Assembly: GCF_016863015.1 (NCBI RefSeq)
Contig: NZ_BOOB01000020.1
Location: 1-64,000, forward strand
From: Microbispora amethystogenes
GTDB lineage: Bacteria; Actinomycetota; Actinomycetes; Streptosporangiales; Streptosporangiaceae
Direction: 5' to 3'
DNA length: 64,000 nt
A program made the translations under genes and the position numbers. Positions 1 through 9,125 of this stretch are shown here, piece by piece. Each line of letters opens with the position of its first letter. Within the stretch, counting starts at the first letter, position 1. The notes below the pieces were generated by a model. It saw only the letters and a program-made list of their open reading frames with translations. It was not told where the DNA came from and did not search any database.

Positions 1-16
1 CCGCAGGAGTGAACCC

Positions 17-1285
17 ATGACCGAGCCCGGCTCCCTCCCACCGCTCCCCGAGCGCCGCCTGGAGATCCTCTGGTACCTGATCGCGGGCGACGGCCGGTAT
101 CCCTGGGACCCGGCCTGGAGGCGGCGGGTCGACTTCGAGTACGTCCAGGCGTGGGCGAAGTCGATCGACGTCAACGGCTTCTACGGAGCGCTGCTGGCCA
201 CCCAGCCGACGAGCGGCATGGACCCCTGGATCACGGCGGCCTCGCTGGTCCCGACCACCCGGCGGATGAAGTTCGTGATCGCCGTCCACCCCTCGGTCTA
301 CACGCCGACGTCGCTGGTCAAGCTCGCGACGACGCTCGACCAGAACTCCGGCGGACGGGTCGTCCTGAACGTCGTCAGCGGCCACACCGGGCTGGAGGCC
401 GCCGGGGTGCACCTCAAGCACGAGGAGCGTTACGAGCACACCGACGAGTTCCTCACCGTCTACCGGGCGCTGATGCGCGGGGAGCGGGTCGACTTCGACG
501 GTAAGCACCTCAAGATCCGCGGGGCCGAAGCGGCGTTTCTGTCCCTCCAGCAGCCGTACCCGCCGCTGTGGTTCGGCGGCGCCTCGCCGATCGCCCGCGA
601 CGTCGCCGCCAAGCACATCGACAACTACCTGACCTGGGGCGAGCCGCCCGCCGAGACCGCCGAACTGATCGCGGACGTCCGCGCCCGCGCGGCGAAGCAC
701 GGCCGGAGTCTCCGGTTCGGCATCCGGCTCAACCTCATCGTCCGGGACACCGACGAGGAGGCGTGGGCCGCCGCGCAGGACATGCTCGACCACCTGGACG
801 ACGACGTCGTCGCCCGGGTGCAGGCCGAGTCCGGGCGGCAGGAGTCGGTGGGGCAGGCCCGGCAGCTGTCGTTCCACAAGGGCGTCAAACCCCGCTTCGC
901 CCAGGACCTGGAGGTCTATCCGAACGTCTGGTCCGGCTTCGGCCTGATCCGGGGCGGTCCCGGCCTGGCGCTGGTCGGCAGCCCCGAGTCGGTCGCCGCC
1001 CGGATCCGCGAATACCACGCCCTCGGGATCGACTCGTTCATCGTCTCGGGCAACCCGCTGCTGGAGGAGACGTACCGGTTCGGCACCCAGGTCATGCCGT
1101 TGCTTCCGGTGACGCACGACGACCCCGGGGCGCTGCGGCCCGCCGGATACACCCGGCCGAAGCCCGCCGGTTCGCCGCCGTCCGGGCCGTCTGCGTCCGG
1201 GCCGTCTGCGTCCGGGCCGTCTGCGTCCGGGCCGTCCGCGTCCGGGCCGGCACCGTCCGGTTCGGCGCTGGTCGCCGCCGGCTGA
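17..1285 (+). CDS. LLM-class flavin-dependent monooxygenase (SsuD-like)
   Basis: A 422-residue protein of the bacterial luciferase-like / alkanesulfonate monooxygenase family, expected to use reduced FMN from a separate reductase to oxygenate a small, often sulfonated, substrate in the cytoplasm. Family hallmarks are the early GFYGALLATQ segment, RMKFVIAVHP near residue 85, NVVSGH near residue 120 and WFGGASP near residue 185. The ATG start has GGAG about 7 bases upstream. The last 40 or so residues are an unusual tail of four SGPSA repeats encoded by a 15-bp DNA repeat, absent from typical SsuD. The substrate cannot be told; no transporter or reductase gene is adjacent. A terminator follows at once. 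Confidence 0.88.
   Translation: MTEPGSLPPLPERRLEILWYLIAGDGRYPWDPAWRRRVDFEYVQAWAKSIDVNGFYGALLATQPTSGMDPWITAASLVPTTRRMKFVIAVHPSVYTPTSLVKLATTLDQNSGGRVVLNVVSGHTGLEAAGVHLKHEERYEHTDEFLTVYRALMRGERVDFDGKHLKIRGAEAAFLSLQQPYPPLWFGGASPIARDVAAKHIDNYLTWGEPPAETAELIADVRARAAKHGRSLRFGIRLNLIVRDTDEEAWAAAQDMLDHLDDDVVARVQAESGRQESVGQARQLSFHKGVKPRFAQDLEVYPNVWSGFGLIRGGPGLALVGSPESVAARIREYHALGIDSFIVSGNPLLEETYRFGTQVMPLLPVTHDDPGALRPAGYTRPKPAGSPPSGPSASGPSASGPSASGPSASGPAPSGSALVAAG
1181..1255 (+). repeat. 15-bp in-frame minisatellite in the monooxygenase tail
   Basis: Four near-identical copies of TCCGGGCCGTCTGCG (starting at 1181, 1196, 1211 and 1226) and a fifth degraded copy. The period is a multiple of three, so length change would only lengthen or shorten the Ser/Gly/Pro/Ala tail. 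Confidence 0.9.
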
Positions 1286-1651
1286 GCGCCGTAACCGTCC
1301 GTACGCGGCACCGACGTGGCGCCGGCGCGGCACCGCCCTCCTCGTCGCGAAGAACGAGGAGGGCGGGCTTCATGCGGTTTTTCGCCATCTCAACACCGGG
1401 CGGCTTTGCTGGCGATGAGCCGCGGGGTCGCGCCCGGCGAGGCGGGCGCTTGTGAGAAAGCCTCTCACGGCGCAATTCAATCCTCAGCGGCATCGAGGGC
1501 AAGAATTCGCCGCAATCGTTCAAAACGGCATGTCCTCATTCGAGGAATTCCGGGAACCCCGGCGTGGCGGCGCCGTTCTTCCGGGCAAATTTTCCTTGAT
1601 GCCGTACGTGAAACCGAATGACCTCGCCTGCCGCGCGCCTACCTTTGGGGC
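1286..1651. other. Intergenic region before the methyltransferase
   Basis: Apart from the terminator there is no convincing gene. The part from about 1450 to 1650 is visibly richer in A and T than its surroundings and probably holds the methyltransferase promoter; no confident -10/-35 pair was identified. Confidence 0.5.
1335..1364 (+). terminator. Rho-independent terminator after the monooxygenase
   Basis: An 11-bp perfect stem, GCCCTCCTCGT (1335-1345) with ACGAGGAGGGC (1354-1364), and an 8-base loop. A run of five T follows at 1378-1382, somewhat distant. Confidence 0.75.
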
Positions 1652-2428
1652 ATGCAGCGACAGCCATATGTGAAAAGGCCGCGGTCACGTCTCAGCTACC
1701 AGGTGGCCTACGCCTTGCGCCATCCCGGAAAGGTCTGGCCGCATCTGCGGCGGATGACCCGCGACGCGCGGCTGCGGCTGACGACCGCCGACCACGTCTC
1801 CTACTACCGGGAGGTGATGCGCGCCGACATCGCGGAGATGGACGCGGACGCCGCGATCGGCAGTCACGGCAGGGAAAGCTGGCTGCGGATCGGCAAGCTG
1901 CAGTTCGACTACCTGGTCCGGCACGGGCTCACGCCGCGCGACCGCGTGCTCGACATCGGCTGCGGCAACCTGCGCCTGGGCTGGCGACTGATCGACCACC
2001 TGGAGCCGGGCCACTACCACGGCATCGACATCTCGCCGGAGATCCTGCTGGCCGCCGCGGACACGGTCGCGCAGCGCGGGCTGCAGTCGCGGCTGCCGCA
2101 CCTGACCCTGGTGAACGACCTCACCTTCGGTTTCCTCCCCGACGCGCACTTCACCGTGGTCCACGCGCACAGCGTCTTCTCCCACAGCCCGATCGGGGTC
2201 ATCGACGAGTGCCTGCGGCACGTCGGGCGCGTCCTGCATCCCGACGGCTTCTTCGACTTCACCTTCGACCGTACGGAGAAGGCCGAGCACCACGTGCTGC
2301 GCGAGGACTTCTACTACCGCACCGAGACGCTGGTGCGGCTCGCCGAGCGGTACGGCCTGAAGGCCAGGTTCATGGACGACTGGGAGCGGTCCCGGCACAA
2401 GCAGTCCAAGCTGCGCGTCACCCACTGA
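1652..2428 (+). CDS. Class I SAM-dependent methyltransferase
   Basis: A 258-residue protein with the SAM-binding glycine motif VLDIGCGNLRLG at residues 99-110 and the acidic end of strand 2 (GIDISPE) near residue 136. It should transfer methyl from S-adenosylmethionine; the acceptor is unknown. The first 90 residues are basic and helical-looking (RHPGKVWPHLRR). The chosen ATG follows TTGGGG. It converges on the glycosidase gene, whose stop lies 5 bp away, so the two mRNAs meet tail to tail. Related proteins act on sugars, lipids or small molecules, and nothing here decides between them. Confidence 0.8.
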   Translation: MQRQPYVKRPRSRLSYQVAYALRHPGKVWPHLRRMTRDARLRLTTADHVSYYREVMRADIAEMDADAAIGSHGRESWLRIGKLQFDYLVRHGLTPRDRVLDIGCGNLRLGWRLIDHLEPGHYHGIDISPEILLAAADTVAQRGLQSRLPHLTLVNDLTFGFLPDAHFTVVHAHSVFSHSPIGVIDECLRHVGRVLHPDGFFDFTFDRTEKAEHHVLREDFYYRTETLVRLAERYGLKARFMDDWERSRHKQSKLRVTH

Positions 2429-2433
2429 CCGGC

Positions 2434-4500
2434 CTACAGCGTCGAGCAGACGGTGCCGTTCAGGCGGAAGACCGTGGGGGAGGGGTAGGCCCCCTCGTTC
2501 GCGCCGACGAACCCGACGCCGACCGACCCGCCCGCGGGGATCGTCGCGTTCTGTTCACCGGGGACGACCCGCACGTCCTGACCCTCCGACGTCCACGTGC
2601 CGCCCGACCCGCTGCTGACGCGTTCCCCGGCCACCGGGAAGCGGAACGCCAGCGTCCAGCCGGACACGTCGGCCGCGCCGCGGTTGATGACGGTGACCGT
2701 GGCGACGAAGCCCCGGCCCCAGCCCTGCGTCACCCGGTAACGGACCGCGCAGGCGCTGTCCGGAGGCGTGGGAGCGGTGAAGGTCACCGGGGCGGAGGGC
2801 CGCGACAGTCGTCCGGCCCGGTCCCGGGCCAGCACGTTGACCGTGTAGGCGGCGCCGGGCTCCAGACCGCGCAGTGTCAGCGAGGTGCCCCGGGTCGTGC
2901 CCAGCAGCGTGGTCTCCGCGCCCGCCTGCCGGTACACCTCGTACCGGTCCGGCCGCGGTCCCCCGCCGGCGGGCCAGCTCACGGTGACGCCGTCAGCGGC
3001 GCCGCGCGCCGTGGGTGTGCCCGGGGCCGGCGCGGGCTTCGGGCCCTTCGCCGCGCTCAGCGTCATCGTCGTCACCGAGTACGGCGGCAGCGTCCGCGCG
3101 TACGGGCCGCCCTGCTCCACCCGGACGATCGAGGTGGCCCCGCGCGTGAAGGCGTACGTCACGGGGGGCCGCCCCGAAGGGGTGAACCCGTCGTACCGGA
3201 GCCGCACGGGATAGGCGGTGGCCGGATCCTTGTTGACCAGCACGACCGACAGGTCGCCGTCGGCCCGCCGTGCGGCGTGCACGGCCACCTTCGGCTGGTC
3301 GGAGGCCGCCCTGATCAGGTCGTCGCCGGGGCGGGCGGCGGTGCCGAGGATCTCGATGCCGTGGTAGGAGGGGAACGGCGTGTTGACGGGGGGCTCGCAG
3401 ACGCCGTCGGCGCACTGGCCGAGCGACAGGAAGCCGATGTCCTGGAAGTCGGTCTCGCCGTCGATCGTGCTGACCTTCTCGACCGCGTTGTGGGTGTCGA
3501 ACCAGTCCACGGTGAAGACGCCGTTCTCCAGCGCGGTCAGGTAGGCGTCGGCGGCGAACAGCCCGGCCGCGTGCGTGTTGCGCCCGATGTTGGAGGCGAC
3601 CTCGGTCAGCGCGAGCGGCAGGTCGCGGCCGCCCAGGGCGGCGACGTCGGCCCGCACCTGGGCCAGCATCTCGGCGAGCCGCGGCGGGGAGGCCAGCAGC
3701 GTGGCGACGTCGCCGGTCGTGTCCGGGATGCTCGTGCCCGGATACCAGTGCACGGTGAAGAAGTCGACCTCGGAGGCCAGGGCCGGGATGACCGTGTGGT
3801 TCCAGTTCGCCGAGTCGCCCGCGGCCACCACGCCGTCCGGCCAGCTCCCGGGGATGGTGAGCACCGCCCCGACCTTGACGGTGGGATCGACGGCCTTCAT
3901 CGCGTGGACGAAGTCGAGCGCGTTGCGGGCGTACGCCGCGGGGCTCTTGTCCGGATGGTCGTCGGACTCCCAGGTGGCGCCGTAATGGCCGTTGCCGTAG
4001 ATCTCGTTGCCGATCTCCCAGTACTTCACGCCGTACTTCTTGACGACGTTGGCGTACCGGACCCATCCGGCCGCCTCCTCCGGGGTCCCGGTGCCGTAGT
4101 TGGCGATCACCACGGGCTGGGCGCCGGCGGCCCTGACCGTGCGCATGAACGCGTCGAAGTCCGTGCCGGGCGCCACGGTCCCGCCCGGCGCCGTGTGGGT
4201 CTCCCAGTGATAGAGGTCGCCGTACGAGCCGCCCGGGTAGCGCACCGCGGCGATGCCCGCCCGCCGGTACAGCCGCGCCACCTCCGGGTCGTTCATGTGC
4301 GCGTCCCAGATGGCGGCGTTGGCGCCGTACGCCGCCTCGTGGACGGCGCCGAGCCCGGCGTTCGCATTGACGGTGACCGTGACGGCGCCGCCCCGAACCG
4401 GTGGGGCGGGCGGCGGCGGAGAGCTCTGGGCGGGGGCCGCGGCGGCGAGCAGGGGCGCGGCCACGAGCGCGGCGAGCGGAACGGCCAGGGCTCTTCGCAT
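2434..4500 (-). CDS. Secreted glycoside hydrolase with FN3 and CBM2 modules
   Basis: A 688-residue exported enzyme, probably an alpha-L-arabinofuranosidase-like or related clan A hydrolase acting on plant polysaccharide. Residues 1-25 form a signal peptide (MRRALAVPLAALVAAPLLAA then APAQ). The catalytic barrel spans about 40-480, with WEIGNE placing the acid/base at Glu166 and LALTE the likely nucleophile at Glu300. An FN3 linker domain covers about 494-577 and a CBM2 cellulose-binding module 584-688, with surface-type tryptophans in TQGWGRG and SGWTLAF and cysteines at both ends. The precise GH family and substrate are inferred, not proven. Confidence 0.82.
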   Translation of the reverse strand: MRRALAVPLAALVAAPLLAAAAPAQSSPPPPAPPVRGGAVTVTVNANAGLGAVHEAAYGANAAIWDAHMNDPEVARLYRRAGIAAVRYPGGSYGDLYHWETHTAPGGTVAPGTDFDAFMRTVRAAGAQPVVIANYGTGTPEEAAGWVRYANVVKKYGVKYWEIGNEIYGNGHYGATWESDDHPDKSPAAYARNALDFVHAMKAVDPTVKVGAVLTIPGSWPDGVVAAGDSANWNHTVIPALASEVDFFTVHWYPGTSIPDTTGDVATLLASPPRLAEMLAQVRADVAALGGRDLPLALTEVASNIGRNTHAAGLFAADAYLTALENGVFTVDWFDTHNAVEKVSTIDGETDFQDIGFLSLGQCADGVCEPPVNTPFPSYHGIEILGTAARPGDDLIRAASDQPKVAVHAARRADGDLSVVLVNKDPATAYPVRLRYDGFTPSGRPPVTYAFTRGATSIVRVEQGGPYARTLPPYSVTTMTLSAAKGPKPAPAPGTPTARGAADGVTVSWPAGGGPRPDRYEVYRQAGAETTLLGTTRGTSLTLRGLEPGAAYTVNVLARDRAGRLSRPSAPVTFTAPTPPDSACAVRYRVTQGWGRGFVATVTVINRGAADVSGWTLAFRFPVAGERVSSGSGGTWTSEGQDVRVVPGEQNATIPAGGSVGVGFVGANEGAYPSPTVFRLNGTVCSTL

Positions 4501-4661
4501 GAAGTACTCCGGTACGCGGGGAGGGGTGTTTCCGGTGCCACCAGGCTCCGACGATCGACCGCCGTGATCGTTTCGTCAAGCCCGGCGCCCGCCCGTCCGG
4601 CGTCGTCCCCGGGTGGGCGCCGATCAGCGCCGATCAGCGGTGGTCGGCCGCGATCGGCACC

Positions 4662-4745
4662 GGTCACGGCCATGATTCGTTCAGGCCCGTCGTCAGCCCC
4701 GCTCGGCCGGGGCCGGTGGCGGTCACGGTCGTGATTCGTTCAGCC
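4662..4745. repeat. Direct repeat upstream of the glycosidase gene
   Basis: The block GGTCACGGYCRTGATTCGTT occurs at 4662 and again at 4721, a period of 59 bp, followed in each case by CAG. The second copy runs into the stop codon of the MFS gene. A looser relative (GATCGTTTCGTCA) lies near 4566. It could be a regulator's paired site for the glycosidase or a small duplication. Confidence 0.6.
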
Positions 4746-6137
4746 TCGCTCGGCGGCGGGTGCGGCGTCGCGCGGGCGGGACACCCGGGGCCCGCCCTCA
4801 CCGCGCGCCCGCAGGGCGGCCGCCGCGACGGCCACGGCCGGCACCAGGATGACCGCCGCCGCGACGTTGACCGCCTGGAACCCGCCGGCCGCGAGGATCG
4901 GGCCCGCCAGCGCGGCCGCCACGGCCCCCGCGTAGCTCATGCCGGCGTCGGTGGCGCCCTGCAACGGAATCCGCAACCGGTCCGGTGCGGCGTTCGCCAG
5001 CAGGACCGACGCGGAGAGCATCGAGGCGGACCAGCCCAGGCCCAGCACGATGAGCGCGGTCGCGGTGAGTGCGCTGCCGGCCTGCAGGGCGGCGGCGGAG
5101 AAACCGAGGACCACGGACGCCGCGAGCATCGCCATCCCGGCGAGGGCGACCCGGACCGGGCCGAACCGGTCGGCCAGCCACCCGAAGAGCGGGCTCAGCG
5201 CGTACATTCCGAGCACGTGCAGGGAGATCACCACGCCCACCAGCCGCAGCGACATGCCGTGGTGCTGCATGTGCAGCGGGGTCATGATCATCACCATCAC
5301 CATCACCGCGTGCGCCACCGCGATCAGCACGACGCCGAGCCGGGCCACCGGATGCCGCAGGGCCCAGCCCAGCGCGGCGCGCGCCCCGCCCGGAGCCGCG
5401 CCGGGAGACGTGCTCTGGGATGTGCCGGGGGATGTGCCGGGGGATGTGCCGGGGGAGACGCCGTCCGCGCGATCCGCGCCGGGGGACGTGTCGTCCGCGC
5501 CCGGATCACCCGCTGCGGCCCCGGACCCGGCGGGACCGGCCGGGACGGGCGCGCGGGCCGCGCGCGGCAGGAACAGCACGGCCACGGCCGCCAGCGCGAA
5601 GGACAGGACCGCGAACAGGTACGGCCCGGTCAGCGCGGGCAGGCCCAGCAGGCGGCCGGTGCGCTCGCCCGGCTCGCTCAGGTTGGGCCCGGCCACCGAG
5701 CCGATGGTGGTCGCCCACATCACCAGCGACATCAGCCGGGCCCGGGTCGCCGCGGGCACGCCGTCCGCCGCGGCATACCTGGTCTGCAGGTTCACCGCCT
5801 GGGCGACGCCGAAGAGGGCGAGCCCGGCCAGCAGGACGGCGACCTGCGCGACCACCGCCGCGGTGATGATCAGCACGGCGCCGGTCATCGCCAGCGCGTA
5901 TCCCACCGCGAGCGAGCGGCGCCGTCCGTACCGGGCGGCCAGGCCGGCCAGCGGGACCGCCGCGACCGCCGAGCCGAGCACGCTCGCGGCCTGGCCGAGC
6001 CCCGCGAACGAGGTGCCGCCCAGCCGTTCGACCAGCAGCCCGCCGACCGCGAACCCGCCCGCGACCCCGATGCCGCCGAGCAGGTTGCCGGTGACGAGGA
6101 GCCCGATCCTGCGTGTGTGGAACCTCGCCTCGCCCAT
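4740..6137 (-). CDS. MFS transporter
   Basis: A 465-residue major facilitator protein with about 12 hydrophobic helices in two halves. RYGRRRSLA resembles the loop 2-3 signature in the N half and ADRFGP its counterpart in the C half. The chosen start (MGEARFHTRR at 6137) has GAAGGGGG upstream on the coding strand; an in-frame ATG at 6308 would add 57 residues with no membrane character. The long central loop contains repeats of GTSP from a 12-bp minisatellite. It is probably a proton-driven drug or metabolite exporter; substrate unknown. It is divergent from the 6427 gene. Confidence 0.85.
   Translation of the reverse strand: MGEARFHTRRIGLLVTGNLLGGIGVAGGFAVGGLLVERLGGTSFAGLGQAASVLGSAVAAVPLAGLAARYGRRRSLAVGYALAMTGAVLIITAAVVAQVAVLLAGLALFGVAQAVNLQTRYAAADGVPAATRARLMSLVMWATTIGSVAGPNLSEPGERTGRLLGLPALTGPYLFAVLSFALAAVAVLFLPRAARAPVPAGPAGSGAAAGDPGADDTSPGADRADGVSPGTSPGTSPGTSQSTSPGAAPGGARAALGWALRHPVARLGVVLIAVAHAVMVMVMIMTPLHMQHHGMSLRLVGVVISLHVLGMYALSPLFGWLADRFGPVRVALAGMAMLAASVVLGFSAAALQAGSALTATALIVLGLGWSASMLSASVLLANAAPDRLRIPLQGATDAGMSYAGAVAAALAGPILAAGGFQAVNVAAAVILVPAVAVAAAALRARGEGGPRVSRPRDAAPAAERG
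5417..5452. repeat. 12-bp in-frame minisatellite in the MFS central loop
   Basis: Three perfect copies of GGGATGTGCCGG, with degraded copies on both sides, encoding part of the Gly/Thr/Ser/Pro-rich cytoplasmic loop. Confidence 0.85.
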
Positions 6138-6352
6138 CGGCGGCCCCCTTCTTCCGGCACCCGTCCACCGTCCGGCGGACCGGCACCGATCGTACGCACT
6201 CAGACCGACACAACCCGGGCACAGGCGGCGCCCTCGCTCCCCGCCGCGGGCGGCGGGCCGCCCTATCGGGAAATCGGCCCCTGACGAATTGGCGGCGGTT
6301 CCCGGCAATTGCGGCGAGCGCGTTAAAAGGTGATGCCGGATCGGTCGCGGCC

Positions 6353-6381
6353 CTGACAGGGGACCATCCGGGTCCTATCCT
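6353..6381 (+). promoter_or_regulatory. Sigma-70 type promoter for the 6427 gene
   Basis: CTGACA (6353-6358) and TATCCT (6376-6381) are separated by exactly 17 bp, 46 bp before the GTG start at 6427. It is one of the better consensus matches in the window. Confidence 0.5.
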
Positions 6382-6426
6382 TGACGACGTCCTTTACAGA
6401 ACTTCTCGCGGATTTCGGGAGAAGAC

Positions 6427-7929
6427 GTGCCCAAGACCACGTGTACGCCGCGAAGGGAGAAAGCGCGAAGCGAGATTTCGTGGGGAGACGGGCTTCGTGA
6501 TCGGGATGTCGAGTCTTTCATGGAGGTGATGCGGGCGCGCATCCGCGCCGACGCCGAGACGACAGGAGTGGATCTCCGGGCCCTGGAGATCCAGGTGAGG
6601 TTGCACCTGCCCCGGCTGAGCAGAACGGCGATCGTCGGATGGTCGCCGGACAAGGTCTACGAGGAGATCCGGCTGCCGGCCGTCGTACGGGCGGCGCAGG
6701 TGCGGCAGTCGGCGCAGGACGCGGCGCACCAGGCGCACGCCTCCGTCCTGCTGAACGTCGAGAAGGTGCGCCGCGATCTGAGCCTCTCGTTCACCGACGG
6801 CTACCGGACCCGGCTGCGCTTCGGGCAGGTCAGGCCCAGCGTCGGTCATCTCGTCCAGTCCCGCCTGCACTACCTGCACAGCGAGCGGGCCGACACCCTC
6901 CTCCAGTTCGGGCTGTTCCTGCCGGGCGCCACGATGCCGCTCACGTACGTGGCCTTCTCCCGGTGCGACCGGCAGTACGTCATGGACGCGCTGGCGGGGC
7001 ACGGGCTGCGGGCCGAGCCCGGCCGGGTGCTGGTCCTGACGAGGATGCACGGACTGGCCGGGATCCCGGCCAACCTCATGAGCCTGACCGTCGCCCGCGC
7101 CGTCAGGGAGATCAGGCTCGCGGACGCCGGCGACTACGTCGTCACCGCCTACAACCCGATGCTCGGCTTCGACGGCGCCGCGTTCCTGGCGTCGGGGTTC
7201 ACCCCCGTCGCGCTGTCTCCCGTGGCCTACCGGTACGACGAGACGGGGCTGTTCCAGACGCGGCGCATGCCGGGCGGATCGGTGCCGCAGCTTCTGGACA
7301 CCCCGCGCAACGTCCTCATGATCCTCGGGGTCACCGCGACGGCGAAGCGGAAGGTCCGGGCGCTCGACGGCGTGATCACGGTGCCGCGGCGCACCCACTC
7401 CGGCGGTGACCACGTGAGGCCCCGGCAGGCGGATCTCGCCTCGCCCGAGTGGCGGGCCCGGCTCCTCGGCTACCGGCGGATGCTGGAGGCCTGCTGGTCG
7501 GACCGGACGGTCCATCCGCGTTACCAGGAGGAGCGGGCGGGCGGCGGCGACCCGCGCGGGCAGTGCGGCGTGACCTCGGTGTGGCTCGCTCGCGAGCTGC
7601 GCGCCGGCCTGCTGCTCGAACCCGCGTACTGCTACGGCCGCCTGCGGGTCGGCCGGCGCGGCGACGAGGACGTGAGCCACCACTGCTGGGTCGAGGTCGG
7701 CCCGTCCCACGACCCGGGGCGGCTCGTCGTCGACCTGACCGGCGACCAGTCGAGGAGCGTGCCGGAGCCGATCGTCCTCGGCGAGCACCGGGCGCTGGCC
7801 GAGCGGGGCCTGCGGTACGAGCCCACGACCCGGCTCGGCCTCGACGAACTGCCGAAGGACCGGGTGTGGCCACGGTTCCTCGCGCTCGACGACCACCTGC
7901 TCGACGGCCGATCGGAGGCCCGGCGATGA
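6427..7929 (+). CDS. Uncharacterised two-domain protein: GNAT/Mom-like region plus YunG-like Cys-His-Asp domain
   Basis: A 500-residue protein not recognised as a whole. The middle (about 155-320) has features reminiscent of GNAT/Mom-type acyltransferases: PLTYVAFSRCDR, the GLAGIPANLM loop and YNPMLGFDGAAFLASGF. The C-terminal part has QCGVTS (Cys380), SHHCWVEV (His419) and VVDLTGDQ (Asp436), matching the order and spacing of the Cys-His-Asp triad of YunG-like papain/transglutaminase-fold proteins. The GTG start has GGGAGA 4 bp upstream; an internal ATG at 6520 is possible. The stop overlaps the next gene's ATG (ATGA), so the pair is co-translated. Chemical function is unknown; the domain calls are by eye. 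Confidence 0.7.
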   Translation: MPKTTCTPRREKARSEISWGDGLRDRDVESFMEVMRARIRADAETTGVDLRALEIQVRLHLPRLSRTAIVGWSPDKVYEEIRLPAVVRAAQVRQSAQDAAHQAHASVLLNVEKVRRDLSLSFTDGYRTRLRFGQVRPSVGHLVQSRLHYLHSERADTLLQFGLFLPGATMPLTYVAFSRCDRQYVMDALAGHGLRAEPGRVLVLTRMHGLAGIPANLMSLTVARAVREIRLADAGDYVVTAYNPMLGFDGAAFLASGFTPVALSPVAYRYDETGLFQTRRMPGGSVPQLLDTPRNVLMILGVTATAKRKVRALDGVITVPRRTHSGGDHVRPRQADLASPEWRARLLGYRRMLEACWSDRTVHPRYQEERAGGGDPRGQCGVTSVWLARELRAGLLLEPAYCYGRLRVGRRGDEDVSHHCWVEVGPSHDPGRLVVDLTGDQSRSVPEPIVLGEHRALAERGLRYEPTTRLGLDELPKDRVWPRFLALDDHLLDGRSEARR

Positions 7930-9125
7930 GGGCGCCGGGTCTCCTCCGGACGAGGGCGGCCGGCCCGCCGGACGCCCGCCCCTCGGTGCTCCTGCTCTCG
8001 TCCGACCTGCGGCGGAGGTACGCCGAGGACGTCCTTACGGCTCTGGCCCTGCCCCGAGGGGCGGTGATCCAGTTCCGCTACAAGGCCGGCTACGTCGCGC
8101 GGGCCCTCCAGCGGGCGGTCGCGGACCGCTCGGTCGTCGGGCGGCGGTGCCTGCTCGGCTTCGTGGCCGACGCCCACTCCCCGGCGCCCGGAAGTCAGGC
8201 GCCCCCGAGTCCGGCGGCCCCGACCCCGGCGTCGCAATCCCCGGCGTCGCAATCCCCGGCGTCACAGCCACCGCCGCCGCCGTTCGTCGTGCCGGTGCGC
8301 CTCGCGAGGGTCGTCGCGGCCGTGCGGGTCGCCGACATGTTCGTGTTCCGCCTCCGGGTGGACGACTACGCGAACCTGGACGACTTCCCCCTGACCGAGG
8401 CGGAGATCAGGGCGAGGGGCGCGTCGTTCGTCGCGGGGCTGGAAGCGGTCAACGGCGCCCGCTTCTACCCCGCCACCGCCCGGTTCCCCAACCCGCTCCC
8501 GCCGTCGCGGACCCGCGACGACGACCCGCACCTGTGGCTCGGCGTGGCCCGGCGGCTGGCGCAGCATCCCACCTTCAGGTCCTCCTACTTCGTACGGGTG
8601 GAGGAGCCCGTGCTGGGCGACGACAGGAAGGCCGGGCTCGACGCGGCGGGCCGGCTGAGCCTCAGCGACAGCGACTCGGTGAAGGTGCGGGTGACCTTTT
8701 ATGCGGACGGCTACTGCGAGCCGGTGCGGCAACTCGCCTGCGCGACCGACGGCACCTACCTCAAGATCTCCTCCGACTGGTCGTACGACCTGTCGCTCCG
8801 CTACGACACGGTGGAGTTCTGGCTCCAGCCCGAGGCGCTCGCCTTCGACGCGCTCGCGCGGGTGACGATCAGGCTGGCGGCCGAGGGACCGGCGGAGCAG
8901 GCGCCGGGCTCACTGACGACGAAGGTGGGCTTTCCCGTGGTCGTGCACCGGTCGCGGTCGCGGCTCTTCCTCCGGGTGTCCGCGAACGCGGCCGGCGCCT
9001 TCCTCGTCGCCCTGCCCGCCGTGCTCGGGCCGTCGTTCCCCTTGCACCTGCGGATGCTGTCCGCCGTCACCGGGGCGGTCCTGCTCGCCCTGGCGACCAT
9101 CGTCATCTCGCGCGGCGGGAGGTGA
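7926..9125 (+). CDS. Uncharacterised protein with C-terminal membrane anchor, partner of the 6427 gene
   Basis: A 399-residue protein of unrecognised family. The N-terminal part (about 15-70: SVLLLSSDLRRRYAEDVL then AVIQFRYKAGYV) looks alpha/beta. A low-complexity insert of ASQSP repeats (about 80-118) follows, then a long strand-rich region (120-335), and finally two hydrophobic helices (about 345-395, ending AVLLALATIVISRGGR) that should anchor it to the membrane. It starts at the ATG overlapping the upstream stop, which fixes the start and implies coupled expression. Its last 216 bp are overlapped by the opposing HD-domain gene. No enzyme motif was identified. Confidence 0.72.
   Translation: MRAPGLLRTRAAGPPDARPSVLLLSSDLRRRYAEDVLTALALPRGAVIQFRYKAGYVARALQRAVADRSVVGRRCLLGFVADAHSPAPGSQAPPSPAAPTPASQSPASQSPASQPPPPPFVVPVRLARVVAAVRVADMFVFRLRVDDYANLDDFPLTEAEIRARGASFVAGLEAVNGARFYPATARFPNPLPPSRTRDDDPHLWLGVARRLAQHPTFRSSYFVRVEEPVLGDDRKAGLDAAGRLSLSDSDSVKVRVTFYADGYCEPVRQLACATDGTYLKISSDWSYDLSLRYDTVEFWLQPEALAFDALARVTIRLAAEGPAEQAPGSLTTKVGFPVVVHRSRSRLFLRVSANAAGAFLVALPAVLGPSFPLHLRMLSAVTGAVLLALATIVISRGGR
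8224..8268 (+). repeat. 15-bp in-frame minisatellite in the 7926 gene
   Basis: CCCCGGCGTCGCAAT occurs at 8224 and 8239, with a third degraded copy at 8254, encoding PASQS repeats between two domains. Confidence 0.85.

Noticed and set aside
1618..4734. Very long plus-strand reading frame over the methyltransferase and the glycosidase
   Set aside because: It is antisense or out of frame to two clear genes, rich in Arg/Gly/Pro and without any domain; an artefact of high GC.
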